From Piscinibacter gummiphilus (GTDB lineage Bacteria; Pseudomonadota; Gammaproteobacteria; Burkholderiales; Burkholderiaceae_C), in contig NZ_CP136336.1 in NCBI RefSeq assembly GCF_032681285.1, positions 2,591,001-2,655,000 on the forward strand: a stretch of DNA of 64,000 bases, in the 5' to 3' direction. The notes beneath the pieces are model-generated. The model was not told where the DNA came from and did not search any database. It saw only the letters and a program-made list of their open reading frames with translations. How positions within the stretch are numbered: the first letter of the stretch is position 1; the number at the start of each line of letters is the position of its first letter. Of this stretch, positions 9,341 through 18,576 are shown piece by piece. The position numbers and the translations under genes are program-made.

Positions 9341-10720
9341 TCAGAAGCTCACAACGACACCGAGGCCGATCAGGTGGTTGGTCTTCTTGTAGCCGCCGTT
9401 CTTCGCATCGAGGAACACGGCTTCGGTGGCGCGGTCGAGACGGTACTCCGCCTTCAGCGTGGTGTTGAGGTTGAAGAGGTAGCCCACGCCGAGCGAGAGG
9501 GCAAATCGGTTCGCTCCGTTGCTGCAACCTTCGGTGGCGGGGAAAACCAAGCAGTCAAGTGTGCCATCCGGACCAATGCCGTTACGGTCGTCTGAGGTGG
9601 TGTAGCCGAGCAAGCCGCCGCCGTTCTTTCGATTGTTGAGATAGTCCATGCGCATGATGCCCTCGAAGCGAGGTGTGAACTTGTGCGCCACGAGGGTTGA
9701 GAGTCCCCACCATTGGGCATCGCGTAGGTCATTGGTCACCGGATCGACTGTGACGGCGGCATTGCGCTGCATACCGTAGGTAACCTGGGCCTGCGCCGTC
9801 CAGTCACCGCGGATGAAGTAGGCGTCGAACTCAAATAGATTCACTGTTGAGTCTCGTTGCGGAACTGGTTCACCGAGGATATCGACGACGTTCTCGGTGA
9901 GGTTGGCCGCCTTGCCATGCACGCCCGCAAAACCGAAGCCCTGGAACTCGCCGCGCGAGTAGTCCACGCGGTAGGCAAACACCGGCGAGCGCTCGCGCTG
10001 GTCGCGCGTGCTCTTGTTCATGTTGGCGATCACCGCCTTGTAGATCCACTTGCCGCGAGTGATGTCGAACCCGGCGCCGGTGTACGCGGTGGGCAGCGTG
10101 AAGTCGAAGAGCAGGTTGTGGGTGATCAGCTTGTTGAGCGTGGGCTGCAGGTACTCGTAGCCCGACCAGTCGGGGATCTGCCCAGCGATGAAACGCGTCT
10201 GCAGGTCACTCAGCGGGATCGAGACCGTGGCCTCGTGCACCGGCGAGTTGCCGTCAAACACCGAGCCCACGCCGCGGTTGGGCGCGAGCGTGAAGCGCCA
10301 CTTGGTGCCGCCTTCCAGTTCCTTCTGGAAGTCGAGGATGGCCATGCCGAAGTAGGAGTTGTCGTAGTTGTAGCCGCCGTCTTCCACCTTGTTCAGGAAC
10401 TGGAAGCCCGAACGCCGCTGCAGCTTGTTGTAGATGAAGCTCGGGTCCATCTGCCCGCTGATCTTGAGCAGTCTGAAGCCCATCGCTTCTTGCGAATCCT
10501 CCAGCGCCTCGGTCTTGATGGCGATGCGGTTGAAGTCGCGCTGCTGCTCCTCGGTCATGCCACCGGAGGCGGGTTTGGCCTCCGCGTCTTTCAGCTTCTT
10601 TTCCAGCGCGTCGACCTTCTCCTTGAGCGCACGCTGCTCTCGCCGCAACTCGTCGATGGACTGCGCCTGCACCGCAAGCGGGAAGGCGGCAAGCAAAGCC
10701 AGGGGCAGGATCTTCTTCAT
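9341..10720 (-). CDS. Outer-membrane porin-like protein (DUF3138-type)
   Basis: This 459-aa protein has a clean signal peptide (MKKILPLALLAAFPLAVQAQ, cleavage after AQA/QAQ). A heptad-type coiled coil follows (ELRREQRALKEKVDALEKKL, about residues 25-46), which would trimerise in the periplasm. The rest has alternating hydrophobic/polar strands ending in LGVVVSF, with a terminal Phe as expected for BAM-inserted beta barrels. The layout matches the Burkholderiales DUF3138 porin-like family (family name from memory). Placement between potI and puuC suggests it admits polyamines through the outer membrane (inference). GGAGAGAACC precedes the ATG. Confidence 0.75.
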   Translation of the reverse strand: MKKILPLALLAAFPLAVQAQSIDELRREQRALKEKVDALEKKLKDAEAKPASGGMTEEQQRDFNRIAIKTEALEDSQEAMGFRLLKISGQMDPSFIYNKLQRRSGFQFLNKVEDGGYNYDNSYFGMAILDFQKELEGGTKWRFTLAPNRGVGSVFDGNSPVHEATVSIPLSDLQTRFIAGQIPDWSGYEYLQPTLNKLITHNLLFDFTLPTAYTGAGFDITRGKWIYKAVIANMNKSTRDQRERSPVFAYRVDYSRGEFQGFGFAGVHGKAANLTENVVDILGEPVPQRDSTVNLFEFDAYFIRGDWTAQAQVTYGMQRNAAVTVDPVTNDLRDAQWWGLSTLVAHKFTPRFEGIMRMDYLNNRKNGGGLLGYTTSDDRNGIGPDGTLDCLVFPATEGCSNGANRFALSLGVGYLFNLNTTLKAEYRLDRATEAVFLDAKNGGYKKTNHLIGLGVVVSF

Positions 10721-10756
10721 TGGTTCTCTCCTAGTGGCTGCAGTGAGTTGTCGTCG

Positions 10757-11590
10757 TCAGGATCGGTAAGCTTCGGCCATCTCGCGCTGCCGCTGGCGTT
10801 CGCGGCGCGCGATCAAGAGGCTGGCGAATGCCACGCCGACGGCCACGAAGAGCACGATCAGCGTGGCCACGGCGTTGATGCTCGGGCTCAGGCCCAGGCG
10901 GGCGCGCGAGAAGATGACCTGCGGCATGGTGGTGGCACCCGGCCCCGAGAGGAAGGCGGAGACCACCACGTCGTCGAGCGAGAGCGTGAAGGTGAGCAGC
11001 CAGGCCGACAGCAGCGACTGCGCGATCATCGGCAGCGTCACCAGCATGAAGACCTGCGCGGGGCGAGCGCCGAGGTCCATGGCTGCTTCTTCGAGCTGCG
11101 GGTTGAGGTCTTGCAGACGGGCCTGGATCACGACCGTGGCGTAGGCCATGCCGAGCAGCATGTGGCCAAGCCAGATGGTGAGCATGCCGCGCTCGGGCAC
11201 GCCGATCAGGCGCTGCACCGAGACCAGCGTGAGCAGCAGCGACAAGCCGATGATGACCTCGGGCATCACCAGCGGCGCGCTCACCATGCCGGTGAAGAGC
11301 GTGCGGCCGAAGAAGCGCTTGTACTTGACGAGCGCAAAGGCCGCGAGCGTGCCCAGCACCACCGAGCCGCAGGCGGTGAAGAAGGCGATCTTGAGCGAGA
11401 GCCAGAAGCCGGCGAGCAGCTCGTGGTCGTCGGCCAACTGGGCGTACCAGTGCAGCGTGAAGCCGCGCCAGATGTTGGGGACGGGCGAGTCGTTGAACGA
11501 ATAGATGACGAGTGCCGCGATCGGCAGGTAGAGGAAGAGGTAGCCGGCAGAAAGCCACCCGCGCCCGAACCATTTCTGCATCCCGTTCAT
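10757..11590 (-). CDS. potI: Putrescine ABC transporter, inner-membrane permease PotI
   Basis: This 277-aa permease has six predicted membrane helices and the EAA loop of binding-protein-dependent transporters (LEEAAMDLGARPAQVFMLVTLP), which contacts the ATPase. It starts with an extended hydrophobic helix (GYLFLYLPIAALVIYSF). With PotH it should form the channel through which PotF-delivered putrescine passes. The start ATG overlaps the potH stop as ATGA (11587-11590), showing translational coupling. The closest family is PotI/PotC. Putrescine over spermidine is favoured by the catabolic neighbours and the PotF-type binding protein. Confidence 0.9.
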   Translation of the reverse strand: MNGMQKWFGRGWLSAGYLFLYLPIAALVIYSFNDSPVPNIWRGFTLHWYAQLADDHELLAGFWLSLKIAFFTACGSVVLGTLAAFALVKYKRFFGRTLFTGMVSAPLVMPEVIIGLSLLLTLVSVQRLIGVPERGMLTIWLGHMLLGMAYATVVIQARLQDLNPQLEEAAMDLGARPAQVFMLVTLPMIAQSLLSAWLLTFTLSLDDVVVSAFLSGPGATTMPQVIFSRARLGLSPSINAVATLIVLFVAVGVAFASLLIARRERQRQREMAEAYRS

Positions 11591-12528
11591 CGCCGCGCCT
11601 CCTGCGCCTCAGCCTGGTATTTGCTGAAGAGCGCCAGCGGCACGATGATGAGCAGCACCATCACCACGGCCACGGCTGAGGCCATCGGCCAGTCGTTGTT
11701 GCTGAACATCTCGTCCCACATCACGCGGCCGATCATGAGCGTCTGCGGGCCGCCGAGCAGCTCGGGCACCACGAGTTCGCCCACGCAGGGGATGAATACG
11801 AGCATGCTGCCGGCGATGATCCCGGCCTTCGAGAGCGGCACCGTCACCTTCCAGAACGCGACCCATGCGGTGGCCCCGAGGTCGGCTGCGGCCTCAAGCA
11901 GGCGCAGGTCCATCTTGGCGAGATTGGCGTAGAGCGGCAGCACCATGAAGGGCAGGTAGGTGTAGACCATGCCCAGCACGAGCGAGAACGGTGTATGCAG
12001 CAGGAGCCCGGGTGTCTGGATGATGCCGAGCGCGGCCAGCAGGTGGTCGAGCCCGAGGCCGGTGATGAGCTGGTGCGCCCAGCCGTGTTCGCTCAGCAGC
12101 CCCTTCCAGGCGTAGACGCGCAGCAGCAGCGAGGTCCAGAAGGGCAGCATCACGAGCATCAGCAAGGCGGGCTGCAAGGTGGCCCTGGCCCGGGCCATGA
12201 AGTACGCGAAGGGATAGCCGATGACGAGGCACAGCAGCGTGGCCACGCCGGCGTATTTGAGGCTCGCGAGGTAGGTCTTGAAGTAGAGATCGTCTTCGGC
12301 AATGAAGAGGTAGTTGCGCAGCTGGATGGCGAACTGCAAGCTGCCGTCCTTGAAGGTGATGAGGTCCTTGAAGTGGACGGCCTCCATCTCCGAGACGCTG
12401 ATCTTCATGACCACCAGGAAGGGCAGCAGGAAGAAGGTCAGCAGCCACAGATAGGGCGCGCCGATCACCGCGCTGCGGCCCCGTGTGGCCGCATGGGCCA
12501 GTGCCTGCAGGCGCGTGGCGAGCTTCAT
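11587..12528 (-). CDS. potH: Putrescine ABC transporter, inner-membrane permease PotH
   Basis: This 313-aa permease has six membrane helices and an EAA motif (LLEAAADLGATAWVAFWKVT). The N-terminal helix YLWLLTFFLLPFLVVMKIS and the following ISVSEMEAV are typical of PotH/PotB. The ATG at 12528 is chosen because it overlaps the potG stop as ATGA. The longer frame from 12570 would run into potG. It pairs with PotI to form the transmembrane pore. Confidence 0.9.
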   Translation of the reverse strand: MKLATRLQALAHAATRGRSAVIGAPYLWLLTFFLLPFLVVMKISVSEMEAVHFKDLITFKDGSLQFAIQLRNYLFIAEDDLYFKTYLASLKYAGVATLLCLVIGYPFAYFMARARATLQPALLMLVMLPFWTSLLLRVYAWKGLLSEHGWAHQLITGLGLDHLLAALGIIQTPGLLLHTPFSLVLGMVYTYLPFMVLPLYANLAKMDLRLLEAAADLGATAWVAFWKVTVPLSKAGIIAGSMLVFIPCVGELVVPELLGGPQTLMIGRVMWDEMFSNNDWPMASAVAVVMVLLIIVPLALFSKYQAEAQEARR

Positions 12529-13613
12529 GCGGTGAGCACCACTTGGGCGGTGGGCGACCAGTGCGCCCACACGCTGTCACCCCGCGCGATGGGCAGGTCG
12601 CAGTGGCGCTCGGTGTTGCTCTCGCTGACCTTGAGCTGCTTCCCGTTCGCGAGGAGCAGGTGGTAGACGGTGAAGCTGCCGAAGTACGACATGTCTTTCA
12701 CCGTGCCCTGCAGCTGGTTGTGCGGGCCGTGGGGGCCGGCGGGCGGCGTGGCGTCGAGCCGGATCTTCTCGGGCCGCAGCGCCACCGTGACGGGCATGCC
12801 CACCGTGCCCGTGATGCCGTGGCCGACGTAGTGGGTGCAGCCCTCGCAGGTGATGACCACGTGGTCGGGCTCGTCGACGGTGAGCGTGCCGTCCATCAGG
12901 TTCACGTTGCCGATGAAGTCGGCCACGAAACGGGTGGCCGGTGTTTCGTACACCTCTTCCGGCGCACCGACCTGCAGCAGGCGGCCTTCGCTCATCACGC
13001 CGATGCGGGTGGCCATGGTCATGGCCTCTTCCTGGTCGTGCGTGACCATCACGCAGGTCGCGCCCACGTTGTGGATGATGTTGACGAGCTCGATCTGGGT
13101 TTCTTCGCGCAGCTTCTTGTCGAGCGCGCCGAGGGGCTCGTCGAGCAGCAGCAACTGCGGCTTCTTGGCGAGGCTGCGGGCGAGCGCCACCCGCTGCTGC
13201 TGGCCGCCCGAGAGCTGGTGCGGCTTGCGCTTCGCGTACTTGCCGAGCTGTACGAGCTTGAGCATGTCTTCGACCTGCGCGGCGATCTGGTCTTTCGGCA
13301 AACCGTCGCGCTTCAGGCCGAAGGCGATGTTGTCCCACACGGTGAGGTGCGGGAAGAGCGCATAGCTCTGGAACATCATGTTCAAGGGCCGCTCGTAGGG
13401 CGCGAGGCCGGCGAGGTCTTGGCCGTTGAGCACGATCCTGCCGGTGGTCGGCGTCTCGAAGCCCGCGAGCATGCGCAAGAGCGTGGTCTTGCCACAGCCC
13501 GAGGAGCCAAGCAGCGCGAAGATCTCGCCTTTTTCGATGTCGAGGCTGACGTCGTTGACGGCCTTGACGCCGTCAAAGTCCTTCACCACCTGCTCGATCT
13601 GCAGGAAAGCCAT
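12525..13613 (-). CDS. potG: Putrescine ABC transporter, ATP-binding subunit PotG
   Basis: This 362-aa ABC ATPase has Walker [10 protein letters not shown] (about residues 38-46), Q-loop [12 protein letters not shown], signature [14 protein letters not shown], Walker [13 protein letters not shown] and the H-loop [11 protein letters not shown]-terminal TOBE-type regulatory domain (about 290-362, including [10 protein letters not shown]) is usual for polyamine and other CUT1-like importers. The start MAFLQIEQ at 13613 fits the family. An upstream in-frame extension overlaps potF in another frame and is discarded. The gene lies 17 bp after potF and is coupled to potH. Confidence 0.93.
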   Translation of the reverse strand: MAFLQIEQVVKDFDGVKAVNDVSLDIEKGEIFALLGSSGCGKTTLLRMLAGFETPTTGRIVLNGQDLAGLAPYERPLNMMFQSYALFPHLTVWDNIAFGLKRDGLPKDQIAAQVEDMLKLVQLGKYAKRKPHQLSGGQQQRVALARSLAKKPQLLLLDEPLGALDKKLREETQIELVNIIHNVGATCVMVTHDQEEAMTMATRIGVMSEGRLLQVGAPEEVYETPATRFVADFIGNVNLMDGTLTVDEPDHVVITCEGCTHYVGHGITGTVGMPVTVALRPEKIRLDATPPAGPHGPHNQLQGTVKDMSYFGSFTVYHLLLANGKQLKVSESNTERHCDLPIARGDSVWAHWSPTAQVVLTA

Positions 13614-13630
13614 GCGGGCCTCCGAAGGAA

Positions 13631-14743
13631 TCAGAGGCCGGTCTTGAACGAGGTGTAGGTGCGCGTCATCAGGCGCCGCAGATCGTTGGCGATCGCGTCG
13701 GGCGCCGACATCTTCTTCATCTCGGACTCGGGCGGGAACACCGTCGGGTTGTTGGCCACCTCGGGCTTGATGAACTTCTTCGATTCCTTGTTGGGGTTGG
13801 CGTAGAACACCTTGTTGGTGAGCGACGCATGCACCTCGGGCTTCAAGATGTAGTTGATGAACTTGTGCGCGTTGCCGGGGTGGGCCGCGTCGTTCGGGAT
13901 CACCATCACGTCGAAGAAGAGCAGGCCGCCGGTCTTGGGCAACAGGGCTTCGACCTTCTGGCCGGTCTTGCCGTCGATGGCGCGCTGGCGGGCGATGTTG
14001 ATGTCGCCCGACCACCCGAGCGCCAGGCAGATCGAGCCACTGGCCATGTCGTTGATGTAGCCCGACGAGCTGAAGAGCGTCACGTAGGGGCGGATGGTCT
14101 TGAGCAGGTTGGCGGCGGCCTGATAGTCGGCGGTGTTCTTGCTATAGGCGGGCTTGCCCAGGTAGTAGAGCGCGGCGGGCACCACTTCGGTGGGCGAGTC
14201 GAGGAATGACACGCCGCAGCTCTTGAGCTTGCTGATGTACTCGGGCTTGAAGACGAGATCCCAGGCGTTGTCGGGCATCGGGGTGCTGCCGAGGGCGGCC
14301 TTCACCTTGTCGACGTTGATGCCCACCGTGGTGTAGCCCCACAGCCAGTTGACCATGTACTGGTTGCCCGGGTCGAGCTTGGCGAGTTGCGCCTGCACGT
14401 CGGCGTCGAGGTTCTTGTAGTTGGGGATCAGGCTGCGGTCGATCTTGCGCAAGAGGCCACCGTCGATCTGCAGCTTGGCCCAGTGGGAAGAGGGCACGAC
14501 GATGTCGTAGCCGGTCTTGCCGGCCACCAGCTTGGCGTGGACGATCTCGTTGTTGTCGAAGTTGTCGTAGCGGACCTTGATGCCGGTCTCTTTTTCGAAG
14601 TTGCGAAGCGTGTCTTCGGCGATGTAGTCGGACCAGTTGTAGATGTTGAGGATCTTCTCTTCCTCCTGTGCGTTGGCGGCCGTGCCCCAGATCAGGGCCG
14701 TTGCCGCCATCACTGCACCCACCACACCTGCCAATCGCTTCAT
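13631..14743 (-). CDS. potF: Periplasmic putrescine-binding protein PotF
   Basis: This 370-aa solute-binding protein has a signal peptide (MKRLAGVVGAVMAATALIWG, cut near ANAQ). The PotF/PotD hallmark LNIYNWSDYIAEDTL opens the mature domain, followed by FEKETGIKV, GYDIVVPSS and GYTTVGINVDKV. It should capture putrescine in the periplasm and hand it to PotHI. Its AAGGAGAG site is strong. A 99-bp gap separates it from the upstream aminotransferase, enough for its own promoter, although no clear hexamers stand out. PotF is favoured over PotD by the adjacent putrescine catabolic genes. Confidence 0.92.
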   Translation of the reverse strand: MKRLAGVVGAVMAATALIWGTAANAQEEEKILNIYNWSDYIAEDTLRNFEKETGIKVRYDNFDNNEIVHAKLVAGKTGYDIVVPSSHWAKLQIDGGLLRKIDRSLIPNYKNLDADVQAQLAKLDPGNQYMVNWLWGYTTVGINVDKVKAALGSTPMPDNAWDLVFKPEYISKLKSCGVSFLDSPTEVVPAALYYLGKPAYSKNTADYQAAANLLKTIRPYVTLFSSSGYINDMASGSICLALGWSGDINIARQRAIDGKTGQKVEALLPKTGGLLFFDVMVIPNDAAHPGNAHKFINYILKPEVHASLTNKVFYANPNKESKKFIKPEVANNPTVFPPESEMKKMSAPDAIANDLRRLMTRTYTSFKTGL

Positions 14744-14842
14744 CGCTCTCTCCTTGATGTTGGGATTCTTCGCTGCGCGAGTCTAGGCAGCGCGCCGACA
14801 GGGGGCTCTAGAGGCAAACCCCGTGCCATGTTTGGGACTCTG

Positions 14843-16219
14843 TCACCACCAGCCGCGCTGCTTCAACTCCTGTTGCGTCAGATCAAGACACTTGCGGATC
14901 AGCACGGCCATCTCGTCGATCTGCGCCTTGGTCATCACGAGCGGCGGCGCGACGATCATGCGGTCACCGACGGCGCGCATGATGAGCCCGTTGCCGAAGC
15001 AGTGCGCGCGGCAGACCATGCCCACTTCGAGCTTGCCGTCGAACATCTCGCCCGAGGCCTTGTCTTTCACGAGCTGCAGTGCGCCCATCATTCCGCAGGT
15101 CTGCACTTCGCCCACGAGCGGGTGCTCGGCGAGCGCGGCGAACGTCTCGGCGAGGTAGGGCCCGATCTCGGTGCGCACACGCTCGACCAAGCCCTCGCGC
15201 TGGATGAGCTTGATGTTGGCGATGCCCACCGCGCAGGCCACCGGGTGGCCCGAGTAGGTGTAGCCGTGGGCGAACTCGCCACCTTCCTCGATGAGCACCT
15301 TGGCCACACGCTCGCCGACCATCACGCCACCGAGCGGGATGTAGCCCGAGGTCACGCCCTTGGCGAACGTCATGAGGTCGGGCCTGTAGCCGAAGGTCTC
15401 GCAGCCGAACCACTGGCCGGTGCGGCCGAAGCCGCAGATGACCTCGTCGGACACGAGCAGGATGCCGTGCCTGTCACAGATGCGCTGGATCTCGGGCCAG
15501 TAGGTGGCCGGCGGCACGATCACGCCCCCGGCGCCTTGCACGGGCTCGCCGATGAAGGCGGCGACCTTGTCGGCACCGATCTCCAGGATCTTCTGCTCCA
15601 GCGCCCGCGCCGCCTTCAGGCCGAACTCGTCGCGGCTGAGTCTCCGGTCGCTCTCGTACCAGAACGGCTGCTCGATGTGCACGATGCCGGGGATGGGCAG
15701 GCCGCCTTGCTCGTGCATGCCGCTCATGCCGCCCAGTGAGGCACCGGCCATCGTGGAGCCGTGGTACGCGTTGTGGCGGCTGATGATGACGCTGCGCTCC
15801 GGCTGGCCCTTCAGGTCCCAGTAGCGGCGGACCATGCGCACGATGGTGTCGTTGCCCTCGGAGCCCGAGCCGCTGAAGAACACATGCTTGAACTGCGGCG
15901 GCGTCACCTGTGCGAGGAGCTCTGCGAGCTCGATCGCGGGCGGCGTGGTGGTCTGGAAGAAGGAGTTGTAGAAGGGCAGGGTTTCGAGCTGCTTCGTGGC
16001 GGCATCGATCAGCTCGCGGCGGCCGTAGCCGACGTTCACGCACCACAAGCCGCTCATCGCGTCGAGGAGCTTGTGGCCCTCGCTGTCCCAGAGGTAGATG
16101 TTGTCGGCGCGCGTGATGATGCGCGAGCCCTTGCCGGCCAGTGACTTGAAGTCGGTGAACGGGTGGAGATGGTGCGAGGCGTCGGCGGCCTGCCAGTCTT
16201 TGGTGGTTCTGGTGTTCAT
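14843..16219 (-). CDS. spuC: Putrescine-pyruvate aminotransferase (SpuC-type class III aminotransferase)
   Basis: This 458-aa PLP enzyme has the class III pattern: SGLWCVNVGYGR, FFSGSGSEGNDT, HNAYHGST, SDEVICGFGRTG and the PLP lysine in TFAKGVTSGY at about residue 287. It closely fits the Pseudomonas SpuC family, which transfers the amino group of putrescine (and other diamines) to pyruvate, giving 4-aminobutyraldehyde. It lies 10 bp after puuA, so both the glutamylation route and the direct transamination route are encoded in one transcription unit. Other omega-aminotransferase substrates cannot be excluded. Confidence 0.85.
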   Translation of the reverse strand: MNTRTTKDWQAADASHHLHPFTDFKSLAGKGSRIITRADNIYLWDSEGHKLLDAMSGLWCVNVGYGRRELIDAATKQLETLPFYNSFFQTTTPPAIELAELLAQVTPPQFKHVFFSGSGSEGNDTIVRMVRRYWDLKGQPERSVIISRHNAYHGSTMAGASLGGMSGMHEQGGLPIPGIVHIEQPFWYESDRRLSRDEFGLKAARALEQKILEIGADKVAAFIGEPVQGAGGVIVPPATYWPEIQRICDRHGILLVSDEVICGFGRTGQWFGCETFGYRPDLMTFAKGVTSGYIPLGGVMVGERVAKVLIEEGGEFAHGYTYSGHPVACAVGIANIKLIQREGLVERVRTEIGPYLAETFAALAEHPLVGEVQTCGMMGALQLVKDKASGEMFDGKLEVGMVCRAHCFGNGLIMRAVGDRMIVAPPLVMTKAQIDEMAVLIRKCLDLTQQELKQRGWW

Positions 16220-16229
16220 GGGCGGTGCC

Positions 16230-17597
16230 TCAGACGTGCAGCAGCAGGTGTTCGCGTTCCCACGGCGAGATCACCTTCATGAACTCGTCGTGCTCGATCT
16301 CCTTGATCTCGGAATAGACCGTGATGAACTCCTTGCCGAGCACGTCGTGCAGGTCTTTCTCGTCGCTGAGCCAGCCGAGCGCTTCGGAAAGCGAACGCGG
16401 CAACTGGTATTCGGAGAGATAGGCGTCGCCCTTGCATTCGGGCGAGGGCTCGATGCGGTTCTTCATGCCGAGGTAGCCGCAGGCGAGCGTGGCGGCCAGC
16501 GCCACATACGGGTTGGCATCGGCGCCGATCACGCGGTTTTCGATGCGGCGCGCCGAGGGCGTGGCCACTGGTGAGCGGATGCCGACCGTGCGGTTGTCGG
16601 TGCCCCACTGGATGTTGATCGGCGCCGACATCGAGCGGGCGAGCCGCCGATACGAGTTGACGTAGGGCGCGAAGAGCGCCATCGCCGCCGGCGTGTATTT
16701 CTGCAGGCCGCCGATGTACCAGTAGAACTCCTTGCTGGGCGTGCCGTCTGGGTTGCTGAAGATGTTCTGCCCGCTGCCGGAGTGCACCACGCTCTGGTGC
16801 ACGTGCATCGCGCTGCCCGGCTCGTTGGCCATCGGCTTGGCCATGAAGGTGGCATACATCTCGTGGCGCAGCGCCGTCTCGCGGATGGTGCGCTTGAAGA
16901 AAAACACTTCATCGGCCAGGCCCAGCGGGTGGTCGTGGAAGAAGTTGATCTCCATCTGCCCGGCGCCCACTTCATGGATCAGCGTGTCGACGTTGAGCTC
17001 CATCTGCTCGCAGTACGCGTAGATGTCTTCGAACAGCGGGTCGAACTCGTTCACCGCGTCGATGGAATAGGCCTGGCGCGAGGTCTCGGCCCGGCCACTG
17101 CGGCCCTTGGGCGGGCGCAGCGGGGTGTTGGGGTCGGAGTTGCGCTCGACGAGGTAGAACTCGAGCTCGGGCGCCACGACCGGGTTCCAGCCCTCGGCCG
17201 CGTAGAGGTCGCAGATGCGGCGCAGCACCGAGCGCGGCGCGTAGGGAATCATGTTGCCGTCGCGGTCGAAGCAGTCGTGGATCACCTGTGCGGTCGGGTC
17301 CACCGCCCAGGGCACGATGCGCACCGTGCTCGGGTCGGGTCGCAGGTGCATGTCGCGGTCGGTCGCGTGGATGACGTCGTAGTACGGGCCTTCGTCCGGG
17401 AACTCACCCGTGACGCCGATGGCCACGATGGCCTCGGGCAGCCGCATGCCGCGGTCTTCGGTGAATTTCTCTCGCGGCAGGATCTTGCCGCGCGCCACGC
17501 CGGTGAGGTCGGGCACGAGGCACTCGATCTCGGTCACGCGGCGGTCGTTGAGCCACTGTTCGAGGTCGCTGAAGCTGAAGTTGTTCTTGTCCACCAT
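16230..17597 (-). CDS. puuA: Gamma-glutamylputrescine synthetase (glutamine synthetase family)
   Basis: This 455-aa member of the glutamine synthetase fold has ECLVPDLTGVARGKIL in the beta-grasp domain, EVGAGQMEINF for metal and glutamate binding, MHVHQSV for ATP, and IRSPVATPSARRIENR. Length and the early WLNDRRVTEIECLVPD fit PuuA/GlnA-like enzymes rather than housekeeping GlnA (about 470 aa, with an adenylylation loop I do not see). It joins glutamate to putrescine using ATP, the first step of the Puu pathway. Immediate neighbours puuD and spuC support this. An AGGTGATC site precedes the ATG. Confidence 0.9.
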   Translation of the reverse strand: MVDKNNFSFSDLEQWLNDRRVTEIECLVPDLTGVARGKILPREKFTEDRGMRLPEAIVAIGVTGEFPDEGPYYDVIHATDRDMHLRPDPSTVRIVPWAVDPTAQVIHDCFDRDGNMIPYAPRSVLRRICDLYAAEGWNPVVAPELEFYLVERNSDPNTPLRPPKGRSGRAETSRQAYSIDAVNEFDPLFEDIYAYCEQMELNVDTLIHEVGAGQMEINFFHDHPLGLADEVFFFKRTIRETALRHEMYATFMAKPMANEPGSAMHVHQSVVHSGSGQNIFSNPDGTPSKEFYWYIGGLQKYTPAAMALFAPYVNSYRRLARSMSAPINIQWGTDNRTVGIRSPVATPSARRIENRVIGADANPYVALAATLACGYLGMKNRIEPSPECKGDAYLSEYQLPRSLSEALGWLSDEKDLHDVLGKEFITVYSEIKEIEHDEFMKVISPWEREHLLLHV

Positions 17598-17660
17598 CTG
17601 ATCACCTGTGTAGTCGTTGAATCGTGTAGCGGCGGTCCGGCGCTGGCCGGAGCAAGACAG

Positions 17661-18452
17661 CTAGCGATCCGGATCAGGTTGCCGATGACGGTCGCGGTAG
17701 GCGCGGCAGGCGTCGCCGAAGGCGGTGAACAGTCGAACGGAGATGGGGTTGCTGGCGGCCTTCCACTCGGGGTGCCACTGCACGCAGAGGTTGAAGCCCG
17801 GCGCGTTGGCCATCGAGAAGGCTTCGACCAGCCCGTCGGGCGCTCGAGCCTCGACGCGCAGGCCGGGGGCGAGTTGTTTCACGCCCTGGCCGTGCGCGGT
17901 GTTGACCTGGAACTCGCGTGTGCCGACGACGGCCTCGAGCGTGCCGCCGGCTTCGACGAGCACCTCGTGCGCGAAGTCGTATTGCTCCTCGGGTGTCTTG
18001 TCGGTGATGCCGCGGTGGTCTCGCTGGCCGGGCACTTCCTGCACGGCCTGGTAGAGGCTGCCGCCGAGCGCGACGTTGGCCTCCTGGAAACCACGGCAGA
18101 TGGCGAAGAGCGGGATGCCCCGGGCCAGCGCGCGCGGGATCATCGGCAGCGTCCAGGCGTCGCGGTCCTGGTCGAGCGGGAGGCTCGGGTCGTACACGTC
18201 TTCGCCGAAGTGGCTGGGGTGCACGTTCGACGGTGAGCCGGTGAGCAGCACGCCATCGGCATGGTCGAGCAGCTCGTCGAGCTCGTCGGATTGAACGAAG
18301 GGCACGATCAAGGGCAGGCAGCCGGCGAGCCGGATCGCGTCGATGTATTTCTTGCCAGCGATGTGGAAGGGATGTTCGCCCACCATGCGGTTGCAGGCGG
18401 GAACCAGGACCGCAGGCTTGCGGGCTGGCGCGGAAGCGGGAAGGGCGCTCAT
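17661..18452 (-). CDS. puuD: Gamma-glutamyl-gamma-aminobutyrate hydrolase (class I glutamine amidotransferase-like)
   Basis: This 263-aa protein carries the class I amidotransferase triad: the nucleophile in FAICRGFQE and the His-Glu in QWHPEW near the C-terminus. The GSPSNVHPSHF and VLLTGSPS segments are typical of PuuD. It releases GABA and glutamate from gamma-glutamyl-GABA. The start at MSALPAS (18452) is chosen. The longer in-frame extension runs into puuB and has no ribosome-binding site. A 124-bp upstream gap carries a GCAAAC-A-GTTTGC palindrome. Confidence 0.92.
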   Translation of the reverse strand: MSALPASAPARKPAVLVPACNRMVGEHPFHIAGKKYIDAIRLAGCLPLIVPFVQSDELDELLDHADGVLLTGSPSNVHPSHFGEDVYDPSLPLDQDRDAWTLPMIPRALARGIPLFAICRGFQEANVALGGSLYQAVQEVPGQRDHRGITDKTPEEQYDFAHEVLVEAGGTLEAVVGTREFQVNTAHGQGVKQLAPGLRVEARAPDGLVEAFSMANAPGFNLCVQWHPEWKAASNPISVRLFTAFGDACRAYRDRHRQPDPDR

Positions 18453-18514
18453 TGGGCTTGCTGCATGCCGGTTCTTGGCCGGTTTGCACTGGGCTTGCTG
18501 TTGACCATGTGGTT

Positions 18515-18527
18515 GCAAACAGTTTGC
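18515..18527. promoter_or_regulatory. GCAAAC-A-GTTTGC palindrome upstream of puuD
   Basis: A 13-bp palindrome sits in the 124-bp gap before puuD, 63 bp from its start. Another GTTTGC half-site occurs at 18482-18487. On the minus strand TTGACT lies just upstream of it, which could be a -35 box with the palindrome near -10. This suggests an internal operator controlling puuD-puuA and the genes after. Confidence 0.45.
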
Positions 18528-18576
18528 CCGGCTGCGGCGCGAAGTCAACAGCCAGATGCCCGCGGCATGGGCTTCG

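Noticed and set aside
17636..17651. TCCGGC/GCCGGA dyad between puuD and puuA
   Set aside because: Short, GC-only symmetry in a small spacer, with no T-tract or promoter-like context.
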